Source of the DNA: Melastoma dodecandrum
Taxonomy: Eukaryota > Streptophyta > Magnoliopsida > Myrtales > Melastomataceae
DNA length: 64,000 nucleotides
Reading direction: 5' to 3'
Assembly (NCBI GenBank): GCA_029817715.1
Contig: JARUPY010000394.1
Coordinates: 558,001 to 622,000, forward strand
Shown piece after piece: positions 35,446 through 47,339 of this stretch. Made by a program: the position numbers and the translations under genes. Each line of letters begins with the position of its first letter. Position 1 is the stretch's first letter. A model generated the notes under the pieces. That model worked only from the letters and a program-made list of their open reading frames with translations, had not been told where the DNA came from and made no database searches.

Positions 35446-36560
35446 AGGAGAGTGACGAGTTTTTTATGAGGATACAGGAGAAGCCTCAATATGAGGTAGA
35501 CGTGAATTTCAGTATCTCAAAGGATGCTCTAATATGCTTTCATGGTCGAATTTGTGTCCCGGCAAATGAAGATATTCATACTCAAATTCTAGACGAGGCG
35601 CATTAGAGTGTCTATAGTGTTCACCCAGGAATTACAAAGATGTATCATAATTTGAAGAGACAATACTAGTGGCATGGTTTGAAAAGAGATGTGGTGGAAT
35701 ATGTGAGCCGTTGTTTGACTTGTCAGATAGTCAAGATTGAACATCGACGAATGGGAGGGGAACTTCAACCATTGCCAATTCCTAAGTGGGCAATGGATTT
35801 TGTAACAAATTTACAAAGAGGATCCCTTGGCTTTGATTCGATCTCAGTGATAGTGGGCAGATTAACGAAGTCGACACACTTCATACCGGTACATCTTACT
35901 TACTCGGTGGAAAAATTGGCAATATTGTATCTTAAAGAGGTGGTTCGTCTGCATGGACATGTAATCATATCAAATAGAGATGCGAGATTTACTTCGCGTT
36001 TTTGGAACATTATACAACAGGCCACGGGCACCAGACTTATAATGAGTACTGCATTTTACCCTCAAACAGAATGAGTCATACAAATATGGGAAGACATGTT
36101 GAGGGCTTGTGCACTCAAAATGGAGAGTTCTTGGGTTAAGCAACTATCGTTGGTAGAATTTTCCTATAATAATAGTTATCAATAGAGCATTAAGATGGTT
36201 TCATTCGAGACATTGTATGGTCGTAGTTGTAGAACGCTTATGTGTTGCAATGAAAAGTGGTGAACATGTAACTTAGGACCAAATCAAGTTGATTGAAGAT
36301 CGTCTTCATACAGCTCAGAGGAGGCAAAAGAGTTATGCGACAAAGGACAAAGGCCATTAGAGTTTGAAGTGGGAGACTATGTATTTCTTCAGTCTCTCCT
36401 ATGAAAATGAATCTCAGGTTTGGGTTAAACGAAAAATTAAGTCCGAGATACATAGGGTCTTATGAAATACCTGAGAGGATTGAAAATGTGGCTAATAGAC
36501 TCGTCTCGCCGTGAAGGTTATCTGAAATCCACAATGTGTTCCATGTATCAATGTTATGGA
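35446..36560 (+). pseudogene. Integrase of Tekay-type Ty3/gypsy, decayed
   Basis: N-terminal zinc-binding region at 35,590-35,740 (H...H, then CLTCQIVK for the cysteine pair). Core: PKWAMDFVTNL (first Asp, 35,790), VIVGRLTKSTHFIPV, SNRDARFTSRFW (second Asp, 35,975) and MSTAFYPQTE (Glu, 36,060), followed by a stop. AFYPQTE and the later LVEFSYNNSYQ and ETLYGRSCR blocks are standard for chromovirus integrases. The ORF at 35,679-36,074 is the best-preserved part. Confidence 0.9.
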
Positions 36561-36775
36561 AATATGTATATGACTCGCGACATGTCTTGTATGATGAGAA
36601 GATCTATGTAATGAGTAATATGCAGGTAGTGATTCAACCCGTGAAAATAGTAGATTGGATGGAGAAAGAACTGTGGAGGAGGATTGTTCCAATAATACTG
36701 CACTGGAGGGATGGACGAGACGAGGAATTAACATGGGAGCTGGAGTTGTATCCCCACTTATTTGAATGATGAAGC
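36561..36775 (+). pseudogene. Chromodomain-like C-terminus of the Tekay-type integrase
   Basis: Reads QPVKIVDWMEKELWRRIVPI (36,635-36,690), then ILHWRDGRDEELTWELE and LYPHLFE, ending in a stop at 36,769. This is the pattern of the C-terminal chromodomain of Tekay/Del elements, which targets integration to heterochromatin. It directly precedes the polypurine tract. Confidence 0.75.
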
Positions 36776-36792
36776 AATAATAAGACATGTTT

Positions 36793-36828
36793 AAATTTCG
36801 AGGACGAAATTCATTAAGAGGGAAAGTT
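36793..36828 (+). promoter_or_regulatory. Polypurine tract of the Tekay-type element
   Basis: AATTTCGAGGACGAAATTC at 36,794 followed by an A/G-rich run (AAGAGGGAAAG) directly before TGTGAAGACC. The TTTCGAGGACGAAATT phrase is characteristic of the 3' end of plant Tekay/Del elements. It fixes the plus-strand orientation and the LTR start. Confidence 0.85.
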
Positions 36829-38425
36829 TGTGAAGACCAAGACAATAAATATGTATTATAGTTTGTATTATCCTAGGACTGAATTGAAAACTAGTTAAAA
36901 TTCTAGGACTAAATTGACACTAAAATAAAGTTAAAAAAAGACTTAAAAAAGAGGGGATTATTGCCATCCGTCAGGGTTTCATCATTTGTTGAAATAAAAA
37001 TAGACAACCAGAAGAATAAAAGGAGGGAGGAGAGATCGTACGGGGAATCTATGCGGCTCAAGCTTGGTCACGACATCCATGGGCGGGTGGAGGAAGAGAA
37101 CAGTTGGGACAGCTTGGATGATTGTTGGAGTGGCTCGAGAAGAGCGTTTTCTAGATGTTTTGACCAAAATTCAACATCGGAAAACTTGTCGGAACGAAAT
37201 CAAGGACAGAAAGAACTTGCCACGATCATCTTTGCATTCTTGGAGTGATTAAAGGTTGGGTAAACATTGCATGTGCGAAGAGAGCTTCAAACAAGTAGCT
37301 ACTGAAGTAGAATTTGCTCAGTGATGTCAAGAGCGGGAATCTTTGATAATTACAGGATATCCTCATTGCGAGTTACAGTCCTCGCCAATTCTTTTGTCGA
37401 GCTGTTGTTTGGATTCTCCAATTGTGATGTCTAACGTGTACACCTTTGGAAGACATGGTGTAGTTCCTAAACTTACTAGTCATATCATTATTGCCTAGGT
37501 TTTAAGAGGCTCATGTTTGTTCTTGGCTGATATGATGGTGGATGTTAGGGTAAGGCCTGATTTGTAATCGTGGGGTGAAAGTTAGTTTATTTCGATGGTT
37601 GTCAAGCTTGTTAATAGTGTGATGGGTGTTATAAAACGATTTTTGGATAATTATTCATTTGCTCAAGAGTACAGTTGATCTTGGTGCGTGAAATGCCAAA
37701 GATTGAGATTGGTAAGTTAAGCGTGTTATTGTGGTATGTATGATGTTACGCTCCTGGAAAATGTTTGGATTTGAGTTTTGACATGATTAATGTGCTTTGA
37801 AAATGTGCATGAGTGATTGTGATGTTACCAGCACTTCGATGAGGCTGCCCGATCGTGTTAAGGGTCGGAAGAGTGCAAAGGAGTAGCATCTATGAGTGAT
37901 GTGCAGTCACTTCAATATCCCAGGCATTCTCAAACGAGTAAGTAGAGTTCACTGAGTATGTTACTAGCACCTGAGGAGTGTGGACATTGATAAGACATTT
38001 CACGATAGTTGCGAAATGCGATTGCTTAATTTGTGGGTTATGTTTGTGATTGAAATTGGTCATTGACTACCCAATTACGATTATATTTATATCTATTATG
38101 TTTTGATTTACTAGTTGATTTTGATAGTGTAGAGTAAGGGAAAAACTTAAGTGTTCTCCTTATAGTAGAAAGCATTAAGGTTATGAAGTTTGTTTTCACT
38201 GCCTTTAGTTCAAAGATGTTTTGAATTTTTGGGCTGAGTAGGTGAAAGTTCTTAGCGATTTTTTCACTAATCCCATGTGGAATTTATTGATTTTTAGGTG
38301 TTCTAGCGTAACGAAAGTAGATGTTGTGAGGAAAGTTGGGTCGTTCAGTGTTGGTGATCGTCGAGCTTAGGTTTTAAAATATAGGAAATTTAAACTTCAA
38401 GAATATAGCTTGATTTCGTGTAAAT
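36829..38425 (+). mobile_element. 3' LTR of the Tekay-type element (end approximate)
   Basis: Starts TGTGAAGACC after the polypurine tract. It contains CTAGGACTGAATTGAAAAC and CTAGGACTAAATTGACAC (36,872 and 36,903), typical LTR phrases in this lineage. The end is not sharply visible: copia coding similarity resumes at about 38,430, so the LTR ends shortly before. No matching 5' LTR was found upstream of 34,020, so the element lost its 5' half. The ORFs at 36,961-37,252 are not genes. Confidence 0.65.
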
Positions 38426-38827
38426 TTGGAGTTTTTAAGCTGCCCCAATCAAAAGATATTCGTCTTGTACTTCTCTCGGTACCATGCACTCCTCAACTAA
38501 TTCATCCATTGCATGACTCTCTACTCCTTTGGCACAAGTGTCTCCCCCATTACGAGTTTATTCTCGTCGGTCATAGACTCGGTCGCGCTTAGTTGTCCCA
38601 ACCGATCCTCCTACTTTGGCTGATCTGTCAAGCACATTAGTGCCAACCCCAACTTTTGACCTTGATCTTCCTATTGCTCTATGCAAAGGTAAACGACATG
38701 TCATTTCTAACTACATCTCTTATGAACATCCCTCTACCTCCTCAAGATCGTTTGCCTTGTCCTTGTGTACTACCTCTATTTCCAAGAACCATGAGGAAGT
38801 TGTCCAATATCCTACTTGGAAAGCTGC
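38426..38827 (+). pseudogene. Ty1/copia pol, linker between integrase and RT, decayed
   Basis: The plus strand reads a VYSRR segment (38,560), VVPTDPPTLADLSS and DLPIALCKGKRHVISNYISYEHPS (38,660-38,735), then LCTTSISKNHEEVVQYPTWKAA up to 38,827. This is the segment before the RT of plant copia elements. The reading stops precisely at the edge of the 12 kb element (38,828). It resumes at 50,803 in the region just downstream, so these are two halves of one gene. Confidence 0.85.
38823..38827. repeat. Target-site duplication, left copy (GCTGC)
   Basis: GCTGC directly before the element's TGTACGCG end. It matches 50,798-50,802 exactly. The copia coding frame continues when one copy is discounted. 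Confidence 0.9.
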
Positions 38828-41800
38828 TGTACGCGGGCCTTTCGGCCTAGCACGCGCGCAGCGGTTCGGACGACACGAAGATCCGGGCCCGCTCCCCAAG
38901 ACTCAACCGGTCGACTCACAACTCGAACGTCGAACGCTGCAGAAGAGAATTGGGTGATCCCTCCCTGAGTTCCTAACTGGGCCTGCTCGGGCCCTCGCCA
39001 ACCGTCTATGTTTTCCTAAGAGGCGAAGGGCGAAAGGCGGAGCATGATCCGAAGAAGGAACCTTCGGGAGAAATCAGGAGCGGCTCGTGTCGCCGTCACC
39101 CATCCAAAATGACTTCGTAAAAATGGTGGTTGTTTAGCTTAGGTAAACTATTACGGAGTCGCCACCGACTTATTTTTAAAAGCTTGGTTTATGTCAGAAA
39201 ACCAGAGTAGATTCGGGGATTCCTAATTATTAACTCTTACATCTAAACATGCGAAAAGGTGGCGTTTGTTCCAAAAAAATTGTTTCTGATTAACGGGCGT
39301 TGGACCCGATTCAGACCTTTTGGGCCCCAACTCATGTTTATTTGTTTTACAAACCGCATGCGACGATAAACCTATGAGCCATGCGGACAGGCACAGACAA
39401 TTATTGAGATCAAAGGGAGTGGGGAAGGGCGGTGATTGCGGGCCTATGCACTTGGGCCCGCAATCCGTTACATGTGGGCTTAAATAAAAATTCGGGGAGG
39501 CCCGCACCTCCCCTTTGTACCTTTAATGAATTTTGGGGCCGCTTTAACTTTAGAGCCCGCGGTTTTTAGGCCGGGGTAGATCCGTGCGGCTTGTTACACG
39601 CGCCTTCGAGTTAATCTTCAAAAAACCAGGTTTGAACTTCCGAGATCAAGCGCTCAATGTACATGTCAAGAAAAATGTAAACGTGGTTAGATTTGTTAAA
39701 CTTAAATGAATTTCGAACGAATTGAGAAAAGTAAGGCATGTCTTACCGTTTGGATCGGAGGTGTGCGTCCGATGTAAATTGTCGAAGGTATCCGAGAAAT
39801 TCCCCGTGTTTTATATGTCAAACACAGAGAGATGGATATTAGTAAGGCGAACAATTAACTTATGTAAACAGGTAGAGACATAAATAAATTTCAATGATAA
39901 CATCATGTGAGTTTTATAGGAATTTCGAAACATTTTAACAATAATAGTAAAAAGGGTCAAAACAGACAAGGACATCTATCTTATAAAGGGGGTTAATTAA
40001 CAATTATTAGGAATATGAAAGTCGAACGTGAAATTTATAAAAAAATTAAAGATACATATATATAAAATAAATAAATAACACTTAAAGAGGCTGGTAACCG
40101 CACAATAAACGGTACTTTTTAATCACTTTGGGATCCTGAAAATCTAACCGTTAGTTTGGGGTTCAAAATGCCAAACCTGAACAATTAACGTGAGAATAAC
40201 ACAGACCTAAAAAAAAAAGCAAATATCATATCCGATGAAAAAATGATAAAGGTAATGACTTTACCTTTGTAAAAAGGGGTTGCCTTTTTACGAAGCCCCT
40301 TTTGACATAGAAGCTTCACGCTTCTCCCGCGGCTCAACCACGACGAGATCAAGACGAGGTGATGGGATCGCTTCCATACGACGACGGTTCCAAGCTGGGC
40401 TTCCTGTCGCTGAAGACGACGCCGGAGAGAAAGATCCCCGGAGCTGCCGAAAGAGTGGGCTGTGCTCATGTGGCCTCTCGTGAAGAAGAGCCCTGGGGCG
40501 TCGGAGCCGTCCGTGACTGCAACGGCGTGGTTCGACCTGGGGATCTGCTGCCGGAAGAGACGCTGCTGTCGGAGGACATCGGGGACTGGATGGCGCCATG
40601 GGTGGAGCGCCGAGAGGTGAACCCACCACCGCATGGTCTGTGGAGGGAGGCCGGGACGGAGGTGATTTCGCCGTCGTCGAGGCGTGGGAACGTCGGAGGG
40701 AGTGGATCGTGTTGTGGGGGCTTGCCAATTCCGTGGGTTGCCGGGAAGGTTGTGATCCCCGCTGCGGGTTCATGAACGTCGGGAGAGGTGGATGCCGGAG
40801 AGGGAGTGGGTGCTGCTCCGTAATGTGAGCCGTTCCGTGGGCGTCGGAGAAGCTGGGATGGGAGCCGCCTTGGGGCTAGTGTTTGGTCTCGGGTTGGGGA
40901 GATGCTGGGGCTGAAGAGGGACGTCCGGGGCTCCGCTGCTGAACTGGAAGGTTCGTCGGGAAGGAAGGATGGTGCCGTGGCTGGGTCTCGGCTGGATTGT
41001 TGCTGTTGGCGCAACGGCAGAGTCCCAGGCTTGTCCGTAATGGCCATGGAAGTCAGATTGGCCGTCTTGCTGTTGATGCCACTGGTTTGTTGAACTTGTT
41101 GTCGTCGTCGTTTGTTAGTGCAGGAACCGAAGAGATCCGACTGTATCCGAGAGTCGGTGATCTATTGCCATGAGGAGACAGCAACCGGCTGAGGTTCTGG
41201 TGACTTTCTTCTTCCATCGCTGCCTGGAACGTTGAGAAGGCTGGTCCGGCACGGCTGGAAATTCGGCGAGCCTTACATCAAGCTATCGGGATGGCTGTCA
41301 TCGTCCTCGCTTGGTGAGGAAACTGCAGAATGTCGGAGGATGACGGCTGGAGCCTGCGAGGTCCCCCTTATCTCTCTGTGGCTGTCCTTTGATTTATATC
41401 AATCATGAATATTTCCAGATAGTTGTGTAACCGATGTAGGTTACAAGACTCTTCTTCTCTTTGCAGAAAAAAACGCCTCCTTAATCCCAGCCGTTACTAG
41501 TATTTGAGATGCTCAGCATTAAATTTGGGGTATTTACGGAGGGAAAGCACAGTCTTCGTGAGATGACTCTGTGGGAATCCCATGTCGGGAGCAAAGGTAA
41601 GGCCTTGTTCTTTCTTTTGGTTTGAGCTTGGGCTGTAGGCTTGCCTTGGGTTTGGATTATTATTGCGGGTTGAGCTACCTTGGGCTCTGAAGTTTTATTG
41701 CTAGGCTTTTTTCTTTGGATTGGGCTGAGTTGTCTTGTGGGTTTGGCTTTGGCAAATTTTGTGGGTTGAGAGCTGTCTTGGAGGGTTTAGGTTTGTCCAG

Positions 41801-42290
41801 CCCCTTTCTTTGGTTTGTTTGGACTGGAGTTCAATCTTCTCAGCTGAAATTGGAGGGGGAATCGCTGCTGGTTGAAGGATGGCAGCCTGGTTGATGCCAG
41901 AACCGGTTGAAGTTCCTGGTGCGGGCGCCCAATAGGTAAGGATGACTCGTGGCGTCTTTGGTTGTTGTTGACGTCGTTGACGTTGTTGCTGGTGCTGATG
42001 CTGCGTGTGTCTGCTGCAATATGGATTGTGCAGGCTTGTAAACCGAAGTTTGCTGACTTTGTTGGAGATGGCAGCCGACTGGATTGCGGCTGAATTGGTG
42101 CAGCGAGTGATAAAGCCTTTGCTGTTTTAGGAGATAGTGTGTGTGGGGAAAGGAAATTTATTATTTGTGTAAAAAGGGATTCTAAAGTTGTATGGATTTG
42201 GGCTTTGGCCATTTTGGGAGAATGAACATCGGGTTTATTATTGTTTGTGAACCATTGCTTGTGACCCGCATGCAAATTTGAGGTATTACA
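38828..42290 (-). mobile_element. 3' LTR of the LARD (3,463 bp)
   Basis: Direct repeat partner of 47,340-50,797, and the 3' LTR because the element is on the minus strand. Differences seen against the 5' LTR include GACATCGGGG versus GACGTCGGGGG (1 bp indel near 40,578), an extra segment GTTTGGTCTCGGGTTG near 40,880, and a 6 bp gap near 39,383. The GC-rich segment at 40,325-41,100 has several open frames on both strands; these are broken differently here than in the other LTR. The ORFs at 40,185-41,047 and 41,787-42,275 are not called as genes. Confidence 0.9.
40325..41100 (-). repeat. GC-rich, Ser/Pro-coding-like segment within the 3' LTR
   Basis: Markedly GC-rich against AT-rich flanks. 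On the minus strand (the element's sense) it can be read as a Ser/Pro/Thr-rich sequence with Q and S runs, and on the plus strand as a Gly/Arg/Val-rich one. Similar composition is typical of GC-biased repeats, so neither reading is taken as a protein. Its partner in the 5' LTR is at 48,842-49,600. Confidence 0.6.
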
Positions 42291-43639
42291 GTTTGCTCCT
42301 CATTGGGAGGGAATCTGGAAGGATTCTCTCGCAAGGATATCAGGAATACCTCAAATTATATTTCGGGAGCGTCTTTGGTCGACACGTACCCTAAAAGCTC
42401 TTCAAGAAAATTATTAGTCACATTAAAAACAAAATAACTAAATGTACATGCACATTATGCTTCTTTTGTTTTCTCTTTAAAAGCACGTTTCCAAGCGAGA
42501 GCAGAGAAGGTTTGTTTATTCCTCTCGTGTTTCACTCTCATTTCTGATAGCCATTTCAGTTGGATTTCAGAATTCCATTAACATGGATGCTCATGTACCG
42601 GTCGAAGGAGTCTTTACTTGGGTTATAATGTGGCTTTGGCATAAGGCCTTTAAATTGGAAGTTTAAATTAGTTGTTTGAAGTAAGGAGTTTAAGGACCTC
42701 ATCGAAAGCTACTAGATCGTAGAGGTTCCACCATTCAAGAAATTCTCCACACTTCAGACAGCTCACCAGTTGACATGTTTTGTTGGGGGATGAATGATTG
42801 GTTTACTGGTAAGCGTGGACAATCCACTTTGGGGAAATTTTTGTTTTAGCAGGGTAGCACCTTTGCTTTTGCGACCACCAATGTCGATCCCGGTGCTTTA
42901 TTTTTTGCTCTTTTGATTTTCATTTTGCGCTTTCTTTTGAAAACTTTGATCTTTGCGCTAATTCCTTCTTTTCTTTGCTGAATTACAGGGATTTGCCCCG
43001 CTTTGTTTTTTCTGATAATTTCTTTGGAATTTGTGTCTTTTGAGAAGCTCTTTGAGGAGCTCGGTCTCTGGGAATGATTCAACTGGTGGGCTTGACTGTT
43101 GATGGTGCCTCTTTGCTTGAATTTTAAGGAAGTGTAGCCTCTACGATCCGTTGCTTTCGGTTTCTAGCTACAAGATCTCCTTTTTTTTTAAACCTCGATG
43201 TGAGGCGGTCCCTAGACTTGTTAGGTGTAGTGTATACGAAAACTTCAACTTTGGCTCGAAAGGGCTAGCAATAGTCGGTGTTTCGTGTTTGGGATATAGA
43301 AGAAATGCTCGATCACATTCCGGTTTAGAGCATCTTTTGTCAAAGGATTCATTATCCACCTGAATGCTTGTGTATGAATTTTTATAGTGTTTGCGCTCAT
43401 CACTCTGGGTAAGTGTTTGGGGATAGGCTTGCCTTCTCCACTCTCGTTCAGAAACATTTTTATTAAAGATAATTTCAAATTATATGCAAATGAGCACACA
43501 AATGCTTAAGAAAATAAACAGGTTTAGGTATTCAAACAACGGTGGTGCTCTTGTCCAAACTTTGAGGGGGAAAATGTTTGCACTTTCATGCCCCAGTCAT
43601 GTTCTTTTGAGATTAGAATCGAACGGCTTCCACCCGATC

Positions 43640-45260
43640 ACCCACGTCGTTGCCTAGGAGTTTGTACCGTACTGTGTGGATGTCCATGTGCCTACACAGT
43701 TGACAACGGACAAAGACGAAGTTAGTTCATGTACTTCGACTCTTGTTTGGGGAGATAACAATGAAATGAAATATCTGCTGAGGAGATGAGGTGGATATGT
43801 CCGTCTCAATGATAGTTCAGGAGGAATATGCTTGTATGTTCGATCCTTGTTAAGGAATGCGATGCATGTAATCAACTCCAGCTTGAACGAAGGCAGGACT
43901 CCAGCTGGGAAAACGGAGATACGACTCCATCTTTGGTGATGACAAAGGCAATTTCGAAGCTTTGGTTCGAAATTTTCCACTCAACTGCCCGTGTCTTTGT
44001 CTGTAATGTAGGATGCTCGTGTACCTACACTAAGCAAAGGACAGACAACAAATGAGCTCATGTAACTTGTTTCTTTTAGAGTAGGAATGAAGTTTTGCTC
44101 ATGTAACTTCATTTATATGAGAAGTGAAGTAGAGTTTTGATACTTCCCTCTTGTATGATCTCGTCATTGCGTCTTCGTCCGATGGAGTCGAAGGTTTGAC
44201 GGAATTGCTTTCGCTTGGCGTCTGTTGTGTAAGGAAGTTCATGTACTTCCTTTTTGTATGATCTCGTCATTGTGTCTTCGTCGAATGGAGTCGAAGGATT
44301 GACGAAATTGCAACAAGACTTCTGCTTGAAGCTTTGCCGCCCTACCACCCTCGCCTTTGCCATAGGAGTTTTGTACCATTCGTGTGAGGAGCTCTTGTAC
44401 CTGCTCACGAGACAAAGGACGTAAATGAAATGTGCTAATGTAATTTCACTTAGCTCGATGAAGAGAGTAATATTTGTATGATTCTCCCTTTTCATGTTTA
44501 TTGTCAGTGTTCTTTGCCCAGTTGACTCCCTGGGGATATAAAGAAGTTTGCTGACGAAGATTGTTCTGAAGCTTTGGTTTGAAACTTCATCGTTTGTCTT
44601 TGTTGTCTGCCTAGGGCGCTCATGTACCCCTTTCACGTAATTTGTGGTGTTGTTGATGACATATTGCTCCGAATCTTTGGTTTGAAATTTATTGATTGTC
44701 TGTCTAGGATGTTTATGTACTTCCAAGATTGCTCTGTCTTGTCCCTGGATAGCTTGGAGGTATGCCCCAGGATCGCTTGGAGACGTCCATGATCACTCGG
44801 AGATTTGCCCGTGGATCGGTCGGGGTTTTGCCCTAAGATTGCTTATAGATTTGTCCATGATTACTCGGAGATTTGCCCCAGGATTGTTCGAAGTTCTGTC
44901 CCATGATCGCTTGGAGATTTGCCCATGGATTACATGGAGATTTTCCCCAGATTGTTCACGTAGTGTCTTCTTCGTTGTTTTGCCAATTAAGGCTGTTTTG
45001 AAACTTTGGCTCGAAACTTTTCAACCCTACCACCCTCACCTTCGTCGTCTGTCTAGGATGTTCATGTACCTATCTATAAGACAAACTGAAGGGCAAAACA
45101 GGTAAGTTCATGAATACTCCCTCTTCATGTAGATCATTGTTTTGTTGACAGAGCATTCTCCAAGATTGCTCGGAGTTGCCCCAATATTGCTTGTCTGTTT
45201 AGGATGCTCCTGTACCTATGAGACGAATGCATGGTTAAAATAAGTAAGCTCATGTAACTT
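43640..45260 (+). repeat. Diverged tandem units of roughly 250-350 bp in LARD internal region
   Basis: Recurring word order on the plus strand: 'GAAGCTTTGG(T/C)T(T/C)GAAA(T/C)TT', then 'CCCTACCACCCTC(G/A)CCTTTG', then 'GTCTGYCTAGGATG(C/T)TCATGTAC(C/T)', then a GACAAAGGAC-like stretch and 'CTCATGTAACTT'. Units are seen near 43,660, 43,960, 44,320, 44,570, 45,000 and 45,190. They are imperfect and interspersed with indels, and look like an expanded array in a non-coding element. Confidence 0.7.
44740..44960 (+). repeat. Tandem array of about 32-36 bp units
   Basis: Six to seven imperfect copies of a unit like GATTGCTTGGAGATTTGCCC plus a short CATGATC/CAGGATT spacer. They are visible as repeated 'GATC(G/A)CT(T/C)GGAGA' and 'TTTGCCC' words. 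Another copy of the unit occurs alone at 45,150-45,190. The plus ORF (44,692-45,105) is simply open through this array. Confidence 0.8.
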
Positions 45261-47314
45261 ATTTTTGCAGAGAAGCACTATTCAGGAACCAATACTCCCT
45301 TTTATGTGATTTCAATGTCTAAGAGCGTCCACGTCAATTGTTTATGACGGTTCTCTCCGATAAGATGATTGACTCCGATTGAATGTCCCAGATGTGCAAA
45401 GTTGGTAGCTCTTTGTGGTGCGCGTGGGCGATGACCGCAACTGTGGTGGGCGGGCTAGGGAATTGGCCGCTCATGTGGTGGACCGAGGTGCTTGTTTCTC
45501 GTCAATGCGTGAGGCGGTGACTGACCTTCTCCTCTTTCCTTTGATGAGATTTGGTGGTTGACTACTGTCGGGATGACCGCTTGGGTGCCGTAAGGAATTC
45601 AAAGGGAATTGCCCCAGTCGAAGTATGCGTCGTCGTTTGGTAGACATCATGTTCTTTGGTATTTTGTAAGCTGTTGTGTGAGCCCCAGACGAGACATCAT
45701 ATACCTGCGAGGTAAAAATGAATGACTTGGTGTTAGATGTTTAAATATCGGTAAGTTCATCATGTATGTTTTGAACTGTTGGAAGGCGAATAGAGCGAAT
45801 GGGAGTTTCTAATGCCAGCCACGCTATGTGTTCGCCGTCGCTTGAAGAATCTCGTCCATATTCATGTTTTTATCGTCGGGATACTGTGGATCCGACATTC
45901 GTCAAGTTCTTGTCGTCGGAGAAATGATGAGGTTGAATGAAGTGTTCATATTTGGGGTTTGATTGCTCGCAGCTGTCCTGATCTCGCGGTGGCGTTGTGA
46001 ATGATGGGGTTTGCCCCTTGTGCTGGATTATGTTATTGAGTTGTAAGCTGGGGAATTGCCCCTGTTTGGAATGATGTTTCCGTTGGTGCCGAGGTTGTGC
46101 CGACTGATGACGTAGTGAGATTGCATCTGTTTCTTTGGAGCGGTTGTCGGATCAGTAGGGGCGTGATGTTCCCAGTGTGTCCGATTGTAGCATGTCCGTG
46201 AATGGCTCTATGGGCTTGTCATTAGCTCTGATGTTGACTGTGGTTGGCTGATGAGATGTAACCTCCTTGGGGTTTTCATGTTGTTGTAGATTCGACTTTG
46301 AACTTTGGTAGCCATTGGGTGATCTTTGGTGTTCGTGCTCGGATGTTCGACTTCAGGCCTTGGTACCCGTCAATGGATCTCGTGTTGTTACATGTCTGGC
46401 CATAACTTTGGTCTTTGATAGTGACCCGGAAATCCTTGGTCTGAATTGTTGTTCATTTGGTTTTGGACTTTGACAGTCGTCGAGCACCTTTGGCCTGCAT
46501 GTTGTTGTATGCTTTGGTAGTCGTCGAGTAATCCCTGGTGTTCTTGTGCTTGTAGATTTGTAATGTCATGTTTTGTCCCTAGTCCCGTTCGAGGAGCCAT
46601 GTTGGAGAATTAAACCTCGGAAGGAAAATAGAGAGAATGCAATAATGTAATCGATGCATGATAAGTTTTGTTGTTGCTTAATCGCACTCATATATGTGTA
46701 TGCATTTACAAATGAAATGCAATAATGTCATGAAATAATTATTGTAAATGATTTGTTAATTTGAAAACTGTAATTAGACAGACACTCATGTGGTTGCCCA
46801 AATGTATGATATGTAATTGGCGGTAACATTAGGTAGGGTAATAAGACAAAAGAGGCTTCTTGAAGCCCATTGTAATAAGCTCGACACAACTGCAAAACGA
46901 GCATTGTTAGTTTTACAGTTATAGCAGACAAAGCGTACCTGACACCTGTCCCTGCACAAGTAACAGTCACTCAGTAACAGACAAATGCACGTGCGGCGTC
47001 TGGTACCTGTAGTGGGCAATCAATGCTAGACTCTCGGATGAAGGTTTCTAAACCTCCCTTGGACTAATGGAGGCGGGGCCCCGGCCAAAAACCATACTGC
47101 AAATAGCAGCAGGCTGAGCCCTACGGTGACCCCTCTAAAAATTCTAGCCCCGGGTTCGGGCACACCTAGATATGCCTAGGAAAGCAGTAAACGAACACAA
47201 CCATGAGAACGAACAAAAGGCACCGAGCCAAGCAAGTACATGCGCAAACAAAAACTCCTCTCCGCATGTGGATTAAAAATGTAAGAGCGTTCGAAAGGAA
47301 TCCACATGCAGATA

Positions 47315-47332
47315 TCCCCAGCGGAGTCGCCA
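47315..47332 (-). promoter_or_regulatory. Primer-binding site of the LARD, tRNA-Arg-like
   Basis: The minus strand reads TGGCGACTCCGCTGGGGA, separated by ATCCCGGA from the LTR end ...CGCGCGTACA. The 8-base spacer and the PBS are nearly identical in remnants B and C (14,025 and 19,609), so they are one family. A tRNA-Arg primer is an Ogre trait; the exact tRNA should be confirmed. Confidence 0.8.
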
Positions 47333-47339
47333 TCCGGGA

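Larger units (their letters stand above)
42291..47339 (-). mobile_element. Internal region of the LARD, non-coding
   Basis: The minus-strand 3' end next to the LTR reads CCAATGAGGAGCAAAC, a moderately purine-rich candidate polypurine tract. From 42,850 to 43,480 it matches remnant D (22.4-23.0 kb). From 43,640 to 45,260 it is a series of diverged units. The 46.1-47.3 kb part matches remnants B and C. Codon-scale searching by eye on both strands found no zinc knuckle, D-x-G-S/T, Y-x-DD or integrase motif. The longest minus frame (44,109-44,726) is a read-through of repeat units. Confidence 0.8.

Noticed and set aside
41787..42275. 162-codon minus ORF with a partner at 50,291-50,782
   Set aside because: Conserved only because both are LTR copies; the composition is Gln/Ser/Asn-rich and it sits at the LTR start. 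It might be transcribed, but there is no support for a protein.
44109..44726. 205-codon minus-strand ORF in the LARD interior
   Set aside because: It runs through repeat units and repeats its own words (HKHPRQT, HERPRQT). It has no gag, zinc knuckle or pol motif.
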